Part shown: positions 16,111-25,570 of the stretch, one piece after another
Layout of the letters: the number at the start of each line of letters is the position of its first letter
Numbering within the stretch: the first letter of the stretch is position 1
NCBI RefSeq assembly: GCF_022802975.1
Contig: NZ_JAFEVZ010000021.1
Location: 1-38,679 of the forward strand
DNA length: 38,679 nucleotides
Direction: 5' to 3'
From: Flavobacterium pectinovorum
GTDB lineage: Bacteria > Bacteroidota > Bacteroidia > Flavobacteriales > Flavobacteriaceae
Program-made: the position numbers and the translations under genes
Notes under the pieces: generated by a model
What the model was told of the DNA's origin: nothing
Databases searched by the model: none
The model's input: the letters and a program-made list of their open reading frames with translations, nothing else

Positions 16111-16437
16111 GTGAAAATAACTAATATCATATTATCACTTATCATTTTAATCATTTCCTGTATGCCATGTGCAGACAAGGAAACTAATAACAATGTACTG
16201 GATCCAGTTCTCTTTTCTGCAACGGAAATGGATCATTCCCATGACAAGCAAAGTGATATGTGTTCACCGTTTTGCATATGTAATTGCTGCGGAGTACAGG
16301 TATTGAGTTATGCACCTGCCATCACATTTGATTTTCCGCTTCTTAGCAAAACCATCAAATGTCCTTTACCAAGTTATACTTCAGTTTTTGCTTCCAATTT
16401 TTTCGGAAGTATCTGGCAGCCGCCTCAAATAGCATAA
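16111..16437 (+). CDS. Small Cys-rich exported protein, IWQPP type (paralogue)
   Basis: A 108-residue protein with a GTG start. The N-terminal segment MKITNIILSLIILIISCMPCAD is a signal peptide that could also be read as a lipobox. A His/Asp/Met-rich stretch (MDHSHDKQSDM) is followed by CSPFCICNCCGVQVL, six Cys including a CxC and a CC pair. The end is IWQPPQIA. Length, CSPF and the IWQPP tail match the gene at 15500, so the two are divergent paralogues flanking the shared control region. The residues suit binding of soft or transition metals in the periplasm. It lies just before the CzcA fusion and is probably co-transcribed with it. Confidence 0.7.
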   Translation: MKITNIILSLIILIISCMPCADKETNNNVLDPVLFSATEMDHSHDKQSDMCSPFCICNCCGVQVLSYAPAITFDFPLLSKTIKCPLPSYTSVFASNFFGSIWQPPQIA

Positions 16438-16536
16438 TAATGTTGCCCGAGTAATTTCGGGTTAGAGAGTTGTGGAGTTTCCACATTATTAGATAGACAA
16501 ATATGCCTTGTTATCTCATTTCATTATTATATTCAG

Positions 16537-19500
16537 ATGTTAGACAAAATCATACAATTCAGTATAAAGAATAAGTTCATTATACTTTTATTTACCTTGG
16601 CCTTAATTGCCTGGGGAAGCTACTCCATTAAAAAATTGCCGCTCGACGCGCTGCCTGATATAACCAATAATCAGGTTCAGATAATTACCACAGCTCCGAC
16701 CTTAGCGAGCCAGGAGGTAGAACAATTGATCACCTATCCTTTAGAACAGGCTGTAAAGACAGTCCCGAAAGTTATTGAACTTCGCAGTATTTCCCGTTTT
16801 GGACTCTCTGTTGTAACGGTTGTCTTTGAGGATGATGTAGATATTTACTGGGCAAGGGAACAAATATTTCAGCGCTTGAAGCAGGCCGAGGAAAACATTC
16901 CCGATTATGCAGGTTCCCCCGAATTAGCGCCAATTTCTACAGGTCTTGGCGAAATTTATCAATATGACGTATACGCCAAAAAAGGATACGAAGATAAATA
17001 TGATGCTGTAAAACTCAGAACCATACAGGATTGGATTATTATTCCACAGCTACAGGGAATTGAAGGTATTGCAGATGTAAGTACGTGGGGAGGAAAGCTA
17101 AAACAATATGAAATTGCAGTCAATCCAAACACTTTAAACAGCCTTGGGGTCACCATTACTGAGATTTTTGATGCTTTGGAAAAAAACAATCAAAATACAG
17201 GCGGCGCTTATATCGAAAAAGATCAGTATGCCTATTTTATCCGTGGTGTCGGTATGGCCACCGGAGTAAGAGACCTGGAAAATGTAGTGGTAAAAAACCG
17301 CAATGGCTCGCCGGTACTGGTGAGGGATGTGGCGCAGGTCCGTGAAGGGATTTCACTTCGTTACGGCGCGTCTACCAAGGATGGAAAAGGCGAGATTGTT
17401 TGCGGTATGGCTTTAATGCTGAAAGGTGAAAATTCCAGTGCAGTGGTGGAACGCATCAAAGAAAAAATGATTCAAATTAATAAAAGCCTGCCTGAAGGTG
17501 TTGTTGCGGAAGCTTTTATTGACAGGGGAAAATTAGTAGATAGTGCCATTGGCACGGTGACCAAAAATTTACTGGAAGGTGCATTGATTGTTATTTTCGT
17601 TTTGATTTTATTCCTGGGAAATCTTCGTGCCGGGCTGATCGTGGCATCTGTTATTCCTTTGGCGATGCTTTTTGCAGTTATCCTGATGAATGCCTTTGGG
17701 GTGAGCGGAAACTTAATGAGCCTGGGTGCCATCGATTTTGGAATAATTGTCGATGGGGCAGTTATCATTGTGGAAGCCACCATGCACCATTTGCAGAAAC
17801 TCAAGCGAAAAGACCCATTATCGCAACAGGAAATGGATCAGGAGGTTTACAATTCTGCATCAAAAATCAGAAATAGCGCCGCTTTCGGGGAAATTATTAT
17901 TCTTATAGTTTACCTTCCCATTCTGGCTTTGGTGGGTACAGAAGGGAAAATGTTCAAACCAATGGCCATGACAGTTGGTTTTGCCGTTACTGGTGCCTTT
18001 TTGTTATCCCTTACCTATGTGCCTATGATGAGCGCCATGTTCTTATCAAAAAATACAGAGCACAAGGATAATTTTAGTGACCGAATGATGGCCAAACTGG
18101 AGAATATCTACCTTCCTTTTTTGAAGAAAGCCCTGGAGTTCAAAAAAATAGTTTTGGGCATCGCCCTTGGGTTATTCGCTTTGGGAATTATAGTTTTTCA
18201 TAATATGGGCGGTGAATTTATCCCAACCATAGAAGAGGGCGATCTTGCCATAAACGCGACTATCATGACAGGAAGCTCGCTGACGCAGATGGTTAAGACC
18301 ACTACCGAATATGAAAAAATACTAAAGGCCAAATTTCCTGAAATCAAAACCATTGTAGCCAAGATTGGAAGCGGTGAAATACCAACCGATCCCATGCCTA
18401 TAGAGAGTGCGGATTTAATTATTGTCCTTAAGGACAAAAAGCACTGGAGCGGGAAGTATGATAACTGGGAGGATTTAGCCAATGCCATGAAGAAAGAGAT
18501 GGAAGTTATTCCAGGGGCCAATATTGAAATATCCCAGCCTATTCAAATGCGTTTCAACGAGCTTATGACAGGAAGCCGAAGCGATATTGCCATCAAAATT
18601 TTTGGAGATGATCTGGAGGTGCTTGATGCAAAAGCAAATGAACTGATTTCCAAAGTCAGGGGCATTAAGGGGATCGGGGATCTGAAAGCCGATAAGGTAA
18701 CGGGACTTCCTCAGATTACAATTAAATACGATTACAATAAAATCGCCTTGTACGGACTGAACATATCGGATATAAACCAAATAATACGTTCTTCTTTCGC
18801 TGGGGAAAGCGCCGGTAAAATATACGAGCAGAGCAAACGCTTTGATGTCGTGGTACGGATGGATGCGCAGAACCGAGGCGATATTACCGATGTCAGCAAT
18901 TTATTTATTCCGCTTCCCAATGGGCAGCAGGTTCCGCTTTCCCAGGTAGCTTCCATTGATTACGAGCAGGGACCAGTGCAGGTGAGCCGTGAGGACGGCA
19001 AACGCAGAATTACTGTAGGGCTTAATGTTCGTGGGCGCGATATCAAAAGTGTCGTAGAAGAAATTCAGCAAAAATTAGATACACAGCTTAAGCTTCCGGC
19101 AGGTTACTATGTAACCTACGGCGGACAGTTTGAGAATTTAATCGAAGCGACTAAACGTCTCTCTGTAGCATTGCCGATAGCTTTAGGGCTGATACTGGTT
19201 TTGCTGTATTTTACTTTTAACAGCTTCAAACAGGCAGGATTAATTTTCACCGCGATCCCTCTTTCAGCAATCGGGGGTGTATTTGCATTATCAATGCGTG
19301 GAATGCCTTTCAGTATTTCAGCGGGGATTGGCTTTATTGCCTTATTTGGTATTGCGGTTCTAAATGGAATAGTCTTGATTTCTTATTTCAATCAGCTTAA
19401 AACAGAAGGGATAACTGATCCGTTAGAGCGGGTTTTAATCGGAACCAAAACAAGACTGCGACCGGTACTTATGACAGCGGCAGTTGCTTCACTTGGATTT

Positions 19501-20856
19501 TTGCCAATGGCCTTATCTACCAGTGGAGGGGCGGAAGTGCAGAAGCCATTAGCGACGGTAGTTATTGGGGGACTATTCTCAGCAACGTTATTGACCCTGA
19601 TCGTTTTGCCTATATTATACCTATTGCTGGAGAATAGAACAAAAAAAAGAAAAATGATACAAAAGCCTATTATTACGCTACTGGTGCTGTTTTTTACCAG
19701 TTTCTCATTTGCTCAAAATAGCCAGGCAATAAGTTTGGAAAAAGCGCTCGAGATGGCAAAATCAAACAACATTGATTTGAAAATTGCCGATAAGGAAATT
19801 GAAAAACAAGCTGTTTTAAAAAAGACCGCCTTCCAGCCCGATCCTCTAAACGTCCAGTACCAAGGGGGGCAGTTCAACAGTGCTGACTTTGATCATAACG
19901 TTTCAATCCAGCAGTATTTTCCAATAGGAAAAATCACAAAAGCCAATCGTCAGCTGCAGGAAGAGCTGGTAAAATTGGCTGAGAAAAGAAAAGCGTTATC
20001 TGAATATGAAATAGAAAAGGCGGTAACACTTTCCTATTATCAGTATTTGTATGGTATTTCAGTTCAAAAATTAAATTTGGAGCTCAGTGATATTTATACC
20101 AAATTTCTTAAAAATGCAGAGCTACGTTTTCAGACGGGCGAAAGCGGGAATATTGAAGTGATCAGTGCAAAGGCAAAAGTAAAAGAGATTGAAACCCAGA
20201 AAGCGCAGTTGGAATATGATCTGGCAATCTACCAGAAACAACTGCAGTTTTTTATTCAGACAGATCAGGACATAGTTCCCGATGCGTCGGTTTCTTTACT
20301 GTACACTCCTGCTGAGCAAAAAGGAAATTCAAAAGCCGAGGCACTTGTTACAGATTTTTATCAGCAGCAAATTGCCGTTTCCCAAAAAGAGGCCAATACC
20401 TTTAAAGCCATGCGTACGCCAAAATTAGGACTGGGGTATTTTGCCCAGACCATCAATACCGAATCGCTGTTCCAGGGGTTTACCGCAGGTCTGCAAATCC
20501 CGTTATTTGGAGGAGTGAATACTGCAAGGGCTCAGGCAGCTTCTATAAGTATTTCACAATCACAGCTGGCATTGGATAAAAACAAACTGGCTATTAACCT
20601 GCAGATGCAGGAACTGGAAAATAATTTTGAAAAGCAGCAAAAAGCACTTTCCTATTATCAAAATGAGGGAATGCAGTATGCTGGCCAGATAATTGAGACG
20701 GCGCAAAAAAGTTATGCCAATGGCGATATGAGCTACTGGTCTTATATCAGCTTTTTAAATCAGGCCATCGATATTAAAAAACAATACGCCGAAGCTGCCC
20801 ATTCTTATAATCAAAGTGCTATAGAAATGCAGTTTCCATCTATTTCAAACAAATAA
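16537..20856 (+). CDS. czcA: CzcA-type metal RND pump fused to a TolC-like outer membrane factor
   Basis: A 1439-residue fusion. Residues 1 to about 1036 are a heavy-metal RND pump (inner-membrane proton antiporter) with 12 membrane segments. Transmembrane helix 4 has the D400FG-x3-D406GA-x4-E412 signature, which in CzcA-type pumps marks Co/Zn/Cd rather than Cu/Ag; the residue after E412 is Ala where Asn is usual. From residue 1040 there is an internal Met, then a signal-peptide-like stretch (MIQKPIITLLVLFFTSFSFA) and about 380 residues of a TolC-like outer-membrane factor (ISLEKALEMAKSNNIDLKIA, then a coiled helical domain). I recall such fusions from Bacteroidota. The adaptor gene starts 10 bp downstream. 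The whole forms a tripartite efflux system spanning both membranes. A 100-bp leader precedes it. Confidence 0.9.
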   Translation: MLDKIIQFSIKNKFIILLFTLALIAWGSYSIKKLPLDALPDITNNQVQIITTAPTLASQEVEQLITYPLEQAVKTVPKVIELRSISRFGLSVVTVVFEDDVDIYWAREQIFQRLKQAEENIPDYAGSPELAPISTGLGEIYQYDVYAKKGYEDKYDAVKLRTIQDWIIIPQLQGIEGIADVSTWGGKLKQYEIAVNPNTLNSLGVTITEIFDALEKNNQNTGGAYIEKDQYAYFIRGVGMATGVRDLENVVVKNRNGSPVLVRDVAQVREGISLRYGASTKDGKGEIVCGMALMLKGENSSAVVERIKEKMIQINKSLPEGVVAEAFIDRGKLVDSAIGTVTKNLLEGALIVIFVLILFLGNLRAGLIVASVIPLAMLFAVILMNAFGVSGNLMSLGAIDFGIIVDGAVIIVEATMHHLQKLKRKDPLSQQEMDQEVYNSASKIRNSAAFGEIIILIVYLPILALVGTEGKMFKPMAMTVGFAVTGAFLLSLTYVPMMSAMFLSKNTEHKDNFSDRMMAKLENIYLPFLKKALEFKKIVLGIALGLFALGIIVFHNMGGEFIPTIEEGDLAINATIMTGSSLTQMVKTTTEYEKILKAKFPEIKTIVAKIGSGEIPTDPMPIESADLIIVLKDKKHWSGKYDNWEDLANAMKKEMEVIPGANIEISQPIQMRFNELMTGSRSDIAIKIFGDDLEVLDAKANELISKVRGIKGIGDLKADKVTGLPQITIKYDYNKIALYGLNISDINQIIRSSFAGESAGKIYEQSKRFDVVVRMDAQNRGDITDVSNLFIPLPNGQQVPLSQVASIDYEQGPVQVSREDGKRRITVGLNVRGRDIKSVVEEIQQKLDTQLKLPAGYYVTYGGQFENLIEATKRLSVALPIALGLILVLLYFTFNSFKQAGLIFTAIPLSAIGGVFALSMRGMPFSISAGIGFIALFGIAVLNGIVLISYFNQLKTEGITDPLERVLIGTKTRLRPVLMTAAVASLGFLPMALSTSGGAEVQKPLATVVIGGLFSATLLTLIVLPILYLLLENRTKKRKMIQKPIITLLVLFFTSFSFAQNSQAISLEKALEMAKSNNIDLKIADKEIEKQAVLKKTAFQPDPLNVQYQGGQFNSADFDHNVSIQQYFPIGKITKANRQLQEELVKLAEKRKALSEYEIEKAVTLSYYQYLYGISVQKLNLELSDIYTKFLKNAELRFQTGESGNIEVISAKAKVKEIETQKAQLEYDLAIYQKQLQFFIQTDQDIVPDASVSLLYTPAEQKGNSKAEALVTDFYQQQIAVSQKEANTFKAMRTPKLGLGYFAQTINTESLFQGFTAGLQIPLFGGVNTARAQAASISISQSQLALDKNKLAINLQMQELENNFEKQQKALSYYQNEGMQYAGQIIETAQKSYANGDMSYWSYISFLNQAIDIKKQYAEAAHSYNQSAIEMQFPSISNK

Positions 20857-20866
20857 ATTTCACAGA

Positions 20867-22087
20867 ATGAAAAACATATTTAAAAATAACATCTCATTGG
20901 TTTGCGTGCAAAGTACTATCCTGATTCTTTTTATTGCTTTGTTTCTGACGACTTCCTGTCAGGATAAAAAAGCAGAAGAATCGCATGAGGAGGAAAAGTC
21001 TGAGAATGAAGTGGCATTGACCGAATCTCAATTTAAAACCGTTGGGATTGAAACGGGTTCCGTGGAAAACAGGAATTTAAACAAAATTATAAAGGCCAAC
21101 GGCTACACTACTGTGCCGCCGCAAAACTCCGCAGAAGTGGCAACGCTTATCGGTGGAACGGTCAAGGATATTTTGGTATTGGAAGGGACTTATGTAAATA
21201 AGGGAAAAGTTCTGGCAACCATTCAGAATCTTGAAGTCATTGAAATGCAGGAAGATTATCATTCTGCTTCAGCCAATATTGAATACCTGCAGCTGGAATA
21301 CAACCGCCAGAAAACCCTAAGTGAAGAAAATGTAAACCCGAGAAAAACTTTTCAGGAGGTCAAAGCCAAATTAGCTGCAGAAAGGGCCAGGGCACAGGCA
21401 GCTAAAAATAAACTGGACGCTTTGCATGTAAGCACCAAGGGGAGCAGCTCACTTGTGCCTATTGTTGCACCCATCAGCGGTTATGTGGGGAAAATAAATA
21501 TTGCAAAAGGCGCTTTTGCAGAAACAGGGGTAACACTTTTTGAAGTAGTTGACAATAGCCAGATGCACCTGGACCTTAATGTTTACGAAAAAGACCTCGG
21601 ATCTATTTCTGTGGGGCAGGTTATTGATTTTGTCCTCACAAACCAGTCTAACAAATCAATCAAAGGAAAAATATTCGGGATCAACAAATCGTTTTCAAAT
21701 GAAAGCAAAACAGTGGCGGTTCACGCCAAAATTGATCCTGCCGACGCAAAGGGCCTGATTCCGGGCATGTATGTTTCGGCCAACATCAATATCACAAATG
21801 CTACAGTTCCAGCATTGCCAAAAGATGCAATTGTTAGAAATGGTGACAAATATTTTGTGTATATTCAGGAAGAGAATCATCAGGAAGAAAAAAGCGATGC
21901 CAAAGAGACAGAAGCAGAACATAATGAAATTCATTTTAAAGCCATCGAAGTAGTACCCGGCACAACAGATTTAGGTTTTACGGAGGTGAAATTTGTGGAC
22001 CAGATACCCTCTGATGCCAAAATAGTTGTTAAAGGAGCATTTTATCTTTTATCTGCTATAAAAGGCGGTGGGGAGCATGTACATTGA
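20867..22087 (+). CDS. czcB: Efflux RND periplasmic adaptor subunit, CzcB-like lipoprotein
   Basis: A 406-residue membrane-fusion protein. The lipobox is LTTSC with Cys31, so it is anchored in the membrane by lipid. A Glu/His-rich stretch follows (EESHEEEKSENE). Residues about 75-130 include the biotinyl-lipoyl-like domain (GGTVKDILVLEGTYVNKGKVLATIQNLEVIE); the hairpin and beta-barrel domains follow (IVAPISGYVGKINIAKGAFAETG). The tail is His/Glu-rich (NHQEEKSDAKETEAEHNEIHF), as in metal adaptors. It links the pump and the outer-membrane part of the fusion encoded 10 bp upstream. Confidence 0.9.
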   Translation: MKNIFKNNISLVCVQSTILILFIALFLTTSCQDKKAEESHEEEKSENEVALTESQFKTVGIETGSVENRNLNKIIKANGYTTVPPQNSAEVATLIGGTVKDILVLEGTYVNKGKVLATIQNLEVIEMQEDYHSASANIEYLQLEYNRQKTLSEENVNPRKTFQEVKAKLAAERARAQAAKNKLDALHVSTKGSSSLVPIVAPISGYVGKINIAKGAFAETGVTLFEVVDNSQMHLDLNVYEKDLGSISVGQVIDFVLTNQSNKSIKGKIFGINKSFSNESKTVAVHAKIDPADAKGLIPGMYVSANINITNATVPALPKDAIVRNGDKYFVYIQEENHQEEKSDAKETEAEHNEIHFKAIEVVPGTTDLGFTEVKFVDQIPSDAKIVVKGAFYLLSAIKGGGEHVH

Positions 22088-22098
22088 CATCAATAAAT

Positions 22099-22614
22099 AT
22101 GAAAACAAAAGCTGAAAAAATTAAAATTGACTATAAGGGTAATAAGGTTACAGCCTGTAAACTGACGGTAACTTCTGAAATTCCAATAGATATTGATACA
22201 GCCAGGAGTAAAATTCAAACAAGCGCCTTACTAAATTTTGTTGCAAATGGCAAAGTCAAGTTTAAACCGACGGGAGGACAGTTTCCTGAAATATGGAAAG
22301 AAGGTCATACAGTTTCAACACACATGTTAATTTACAGGTTTTTACCATTTGGAGGGCTTCATTTTCTTTATTTTGAGAAAATTGATCAAGCGAATTTCAT
22401 ATTACAGACAAGAGAATGGGATAACGCCACAAAAGTATGGAACCACAAAATAACACTAAAAAAGATCACTGATAAGTCAATTATTTATGAGGATGAAATT
22501 ATTATTTATGGTGGTGTACTCACTTCATTTATAACAAGGTGGGCAAAATCATTTTATAAATACAGACAAAAAAGATGGCAATTGGTAGCGAAAGATCCAT
22601 TTCTAGTAAAATAG
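22099..22614 (+). CDS. Unknown protein in the metal-efflux operon (SRPBCC-like fold possible)
   Basis: A 171-residue protein starting MKTKAEKIKIDYKGN. I do not recognise a family. It has no signal peptide or long membrane segment. The pattern of alternating strands (KLTVTSEIPIDIDTARSKIQT, MLIYRFLPFGGLHFLYFEKID, TLKKITDKSIIYEDEI) resembles START/SRPBCC polyketide-cyclase-like proteins, a guess from strand pattern only. An in-frame TTG five codons upstream, overlapping the adaptor stop, is possible but the ATG was preferred. It lies 11 bp after the adaptor, so it is surely co-transcribed. Metal specificity cannot be argued from the sequence, which has few Cys or His. Confidence 0.6.
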   Translation: MKTKAEKIKIDYKGNKVTACKLTVTSEIPIDIDTARSKIQTSALLNFVANGKVKFKPTGGQFPEIWKEGHTVSTHMLIYRFLPFGGLHFLYFEKIDQANFILQTREWDNATKVWNHKITLKKITDKSIIYEDEIIIYGGVLTSFITRWAKSFYKYRQKRWQLVAKDPFLVK

Positions 22615-22668
22615 TAGCAAACCATACAGTAAGGAAATACTAAGAATAATAGTAAATACATACTTATT

Positions 22669-23031
22669 ATGAAATTAAATACGATAATGCCAGGTAAATT
22701 AATTCCTTTTTATAAAAAAGAGTTAGAAGCAGTTAAGGAAAATCTACAACGAGATAATTTACAAAGTGCTTGGTATCATTTAGAGCGAGCACATATTATT
22801 GGACAAAAATATCCTTATCAACATACATTTGTACATTGGAAAATGTTACAATTTGGTATTAAAATTAAAAGCTCAAAAGAAGTCATTGGACAAATCCCAA
22901 GATTATTGATAGGAGGTGTAAAATCCTTCGTGGGTCATATTCCGGTAGGCAATACAGGAGGTGCTAATGTACCCCCGTTAAAATCAATGGAAATACCAGA
23001 AGATTTAAAGAAAATTTTAAATTCAAATTAA
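22669..23031 (+). CDS. DUF3703 domain-containing protein
   Basis: A 120-residue protein with the DUF3703 pattern: LQSAWYHLERAHIIGQKYPYQHTFVHWKMLQFGI (residues about 31-64) contains the ERAHIIGQ and HxxVHWxM signature. The C-terminus has GHIPVGNTGGANVPPLKSM, also typical. DUF3703 genes are often found with heavy-metal efflux loci; molecular function is unknown. Two His-x-x-His-like arrangements could bind metal. It is co-transcribed with its neighbours, with 54 and 13 bp gaps. Confidence 0.8.
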   Translation: MKLNTIMPGKLIPFYKKELEAVKENLQRDNLQSAWYHLERAHIIGQKYPYQHTFVHWKMLQFGIKIKSSKEVIGQIPRLLIGGVKSFVGHIPVGNTGGANVPPLKSMEIPEDLKKILNSN

Positions 23032-23044
23032 TAACAATTGTATT

Positions 23045-25075
23045 ATGATACATCAACACAAATATGATGCAAATGGTAAACAGCTTTGTTGCACACTGGA
23101 AGAAAAAATTAATGCAAAAACAGATAAAAGCAGCGGATGCTGCCCTGTGGAGGATAAGAGCATCCATGCTGATGATGACGGACATGATCATGACCACGGG
23201 CATGATGCTGACCAAAGTACATTTAAAATGTTCCTGCCGGCCATTATTTCCTTTATACTGCTGATTATCGGTATAGGGTTCGATAATTATTTCCAGCAAA
23301 ACTGGTTTACCGGATATGTCCGTTTAGGGTGGTATATAGCAGCTTACCTTCCTGTGGGACTTCCGGTTTTGAAAGAGGCATTTGAAAGCATTACCAAAGG
23401 AGAAGTCTTTTCTGAATTTTTATTGATGTCTATTGCCACTGTTGGTGCTTTTGCCATTGGAGAGTATCCGGAAGGTGTGGCTGTTATGCTTTTCTATACC
23501 ATTGGGGAAGTATTTCAGACTTTGGCCGTCAGCCGTGCCAAATCCAATATTAAAAGCCTGCTGGACCAGCGCCCTGACGAAGTAAATATCATAAAGGATA
23601 ACGTTGTACAGACAGTAAAAGCAGCAGATGTTGCCATAGGTGCCGTAATACAGCTGAAATCAGGCGAGAAACTGGGGCTGGATGGGGAATTGCTATCTGA
23701 TACCGCTTCCTTCAATACCGCTGCCCTTACGGGTGAAAGCAAGCCAGATACCAAGGTAAAAGGCGATACTGTCCTTGCCGGGATGATCAATGGAAACACC
23801 ATCGCGCAGGTAAAAGTAACTACAGCCTATACTGACAGCAAGCTTTCCAAAATACTGGAGATGGTGCAGAATGCCACAACGCAGAAAGCGCCAACAGAGC
23901 TTTTTATTAGGAAATTTGCAAAAATCTATACACCAATAGTGGTTTTCCTGGCTGTTGGTATCTGCTTTCTGCCTTATTTTTTTGTAGAAAATTATGATTT
24001 TAACGACTGGCTCTACAGGGCTTTGGTTTTTCTGGTAATATCATGTCCTTGCGCGTTGGTAATCAGTATACCGCTTGGTTATTTCGGTGGTATTGGTGCA
24101 GCTAGCAAAAATGGGATATTATTCAAGGGAAGTAATTTTCTGGATAGTATTGCCAATATCCAAAATGTGGTAATGGACAAAACAGGAACTATGACCGAAG
24201 GTGTCTTTAAAGTGCAGGACGTTGTGATTTCCGACCAATTTAATAAAGATGAAATTCTTAAAATGGTCAATGCACTCGAAGGCCAGAGTACGCATCCCGT
24301 AGCAACGGCCATTCACGATCATGTTGGACAAATCGATCCTTCGATAGTGCTTGAGAAGGTAGAAGAAATTTCGGGACATGGATTAAGGGCTGAAGTTAAC
24401 GGAAAAGAACTGCATGTAGGTAATTTTAAGCTGATGGATAAATTCGGTATCCAATATGATATTGATCCGAACTCTATTGTCTATACGTTGATTGCCATAG
24501 CTTACGATAAAAAGTTTGCCGGTTATTTAACCATTGCTGATACCATAAAAGAAGATGCGCAGCTGACTGTTGACAGGCTAAAAGCAATGGGCGTTAAAAC
24601 CACCATGCTTAGCGGGGATAAATCCAATGTTGTTCAATTTGTGGCCGATAAGCTTGGCATAGTAAATGCCTTCGGAGATTTGCTTCCTGAGGATAAAGTA
24701 AATAAGGTAAATGAAATTAAAGCCAAAAATGAGTCAGTTGCTTTTGTCGGTGATGGTGTAAACGACGCGCCAGTTGTAGCCTTAAGTACTGTTGGTATTG
24801 CAATGGGCGGTTTGGGAAGCGATGCCACAATTGAAACTGCCGACGTGGTCATTCAGGATGACAGGCCAAGCAAAATCCCAATGGCTATCAATATAGGAAA
24901 ACAGACTAGGAAAATTGTCTGGCAGAATATCATATTGGCATTTGCTGTCAAGGCAATTGTCCTTATTCTGGGAGCGGGTGGACTTGCCACAATGTGGGAG
25001 GCTGTCTTTGCAGATGTCGGCGTTGCCTTGCTAGCTATACTTAATGCAGTACGGATTCAGAAAATGAAATTCTAA
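23045..25075 (+). CDS. zntA: Heavy-metal P1B-type ATPase (Zn/Cd/Pb)
   Basis: A 676-residue P-type ATPase with eight expected membrane segments. The N-terminus lacks a normal HMA domain; instead it has CC (15-16), GCCP (31-34) and a His/Asp-rich run (DDDGHDHDHGHDADQ, 43-57). The permeation motif is C334PC, the phosphorylated Asp is D378 in DKTGT, and GDGVNDAP is the hinge. The last segments keep the Lys of AVKAIVLIL and the Asp of FADVGVALL, which mark P1B-2 Zn/Cd/Pb pumps in ZntA. It exports the ions from cytosol to periplasm using ATP. Last gene of the + arm; a strong terminator follows. Confidence 0.92.
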   Translation: MIHQHKYDANGKQLCCTLEEKINAKTDKSSGCCPVEDKSIHADDDGHDHDHGHDADQSTFKMFLPAIISFILLIIGIGFDNYFQQNWFTGYVRLGWYIAAYLPVGLPVLKEAFESITKGEVFSEFLLMSIATVGAFAIGEYPEGVAVMLFYTIGEVFQTLAVSRAKSNIKSLLDQRPDEVNIIKDNVVQTVKAADVAIGAVIQLKSGEKLGLDGELLSDTASFNTAALTGESKPDTKVKGDTVLAGMINGNTIAQVKVTTAYTDSKLSKILEMVQNATTQKAPTELFIRKFAKIYTPIVVFLAVGICFLPYFFVENYDFNDWLYRALVFLVISCPCALVISIPLGYFGGIGAASKNGILFKGSNFLDSIANIQNVVMDKTGTMTEGVFKVQDVVISDQFNKDEILKMVNALEGQSTHPVATAIHDHVGQIDPSIVLEKVEEISGHGLRAEVNGKELHVGNFKLMDKFGIQYDIDPNSIVYTLIAIAYDKKFAGYLTIADTIKEDAQLTVDRLKAMGVKTTMLSGDKSNVVQFVADKLGIVNAFGDLLPEDKVNKVNEIKAKNESVAFVGDGVNDAPVVALSTVGIAMGGLGSDATIETADVVIQDDRPSKIPMAINIGKQTRKIVWQNIILAFAVKAIVLILGAGGLATMWEAVFADVGVALLAILNAVRIQKMKF

Positions 25076-25124
25076 TTACAATAAACAGAACAAATATTTG
25101 CTGAGGTAAGTCTTGGTATTCATA

Positions 25125-25156
25125 AACAAAAACCGCACTGCTGTGCGGTTTTTGTT
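25125..25156. terminator. Bidirectional terminator between converging metal genes
   Basis: A perfect 14-bp stem AACAAAAACCGCAC / GTGCGGTTTTTGTT with a 4-base loop and T runs on both strands. It lies between the P-type ATPase and the Cys-rich four-helix gene, which converge. Confidence 0.9.
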
Positions 25157-25172
25157 TAATTAGTTTATAGCA

Positions 25173-25508
25173 TTAACTTGCCATTGCCTCACAAGCTTCC
25201 GCGCATTTACGGCAGGCTTCCGCGCATTCCTTGCAGTGATCCATGCCCATTGCGCCATGTTTTTCACATTCCTCGGCGCAGGCTCTGCATATTTCTGCGC
25301 ATTCAGCACATAAGTGGGAGGCATGCTCGCCCCCAATACTCATAAGGTTTGCAGCAGCAAAACAGATCACCGAACATTGCCTATCAAGCTGTATGCATCT
25401 TGCAAGCATTTTTATATCGTCTTCATTCAGACATTCCGTTACGCATTTATTACACGCTATACCGCAAGCCAGACAGGCCTCGATACAATTTCTAAATTTC
25501 TGGTCCAT
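25173..25508 (-). CDS. DUF326 Cys-rich four-helix-bundle metal-binding protein
   Basis: A 111-residue protein starting MDQKFRNCIEACLACGIACN. It has Cys at regular helix positions (CxxxCxxC and CxxC patterns): 17 Cys in 111 residues, in CIEACLACGIACNKC, CAECAEICRACAEECEKHG and CKECAEACRKCAEACE. This is the DUF326 / Csp fold, in which Cys line the inside of a four-helix bundle and can bind many Cu(I) ions. No signal peptide is present, which fits the cytosolic type. The frame stays open to 25628 but the start at 25508 fits the family; the extra residues have no similarity. A palindrome is 63 bp upstream. Its role beside Zn/Cd efflux may be metal storage or buffering. Confidence 0.88.
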   Translation of the reverse strand: MDQKFRNCIEACLACGIACNKCVTECLNEDDIKMLARCIQLDRQCSVICFAAANLMSIGGEHASHLCAECAEICRACAEECEKHGAMGMDHCKECAEACRKCAEACEAMAS

Positions 25509-25570
25509 AATTTTCGTTTTATTGGGTTTATAAAAGTTATTATGTATTATTGAAAGAAAATTAATTGTGT

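Noticed and set aside
16446..16485. Two small hairpins (CCCGA/TCGGG and TGTGGA/TCCACA) in the leader of the CzcA fusion
   Set aside because: Stems of 5-6 bp are too short to argue for an attenuator or riboswitch; noted only.
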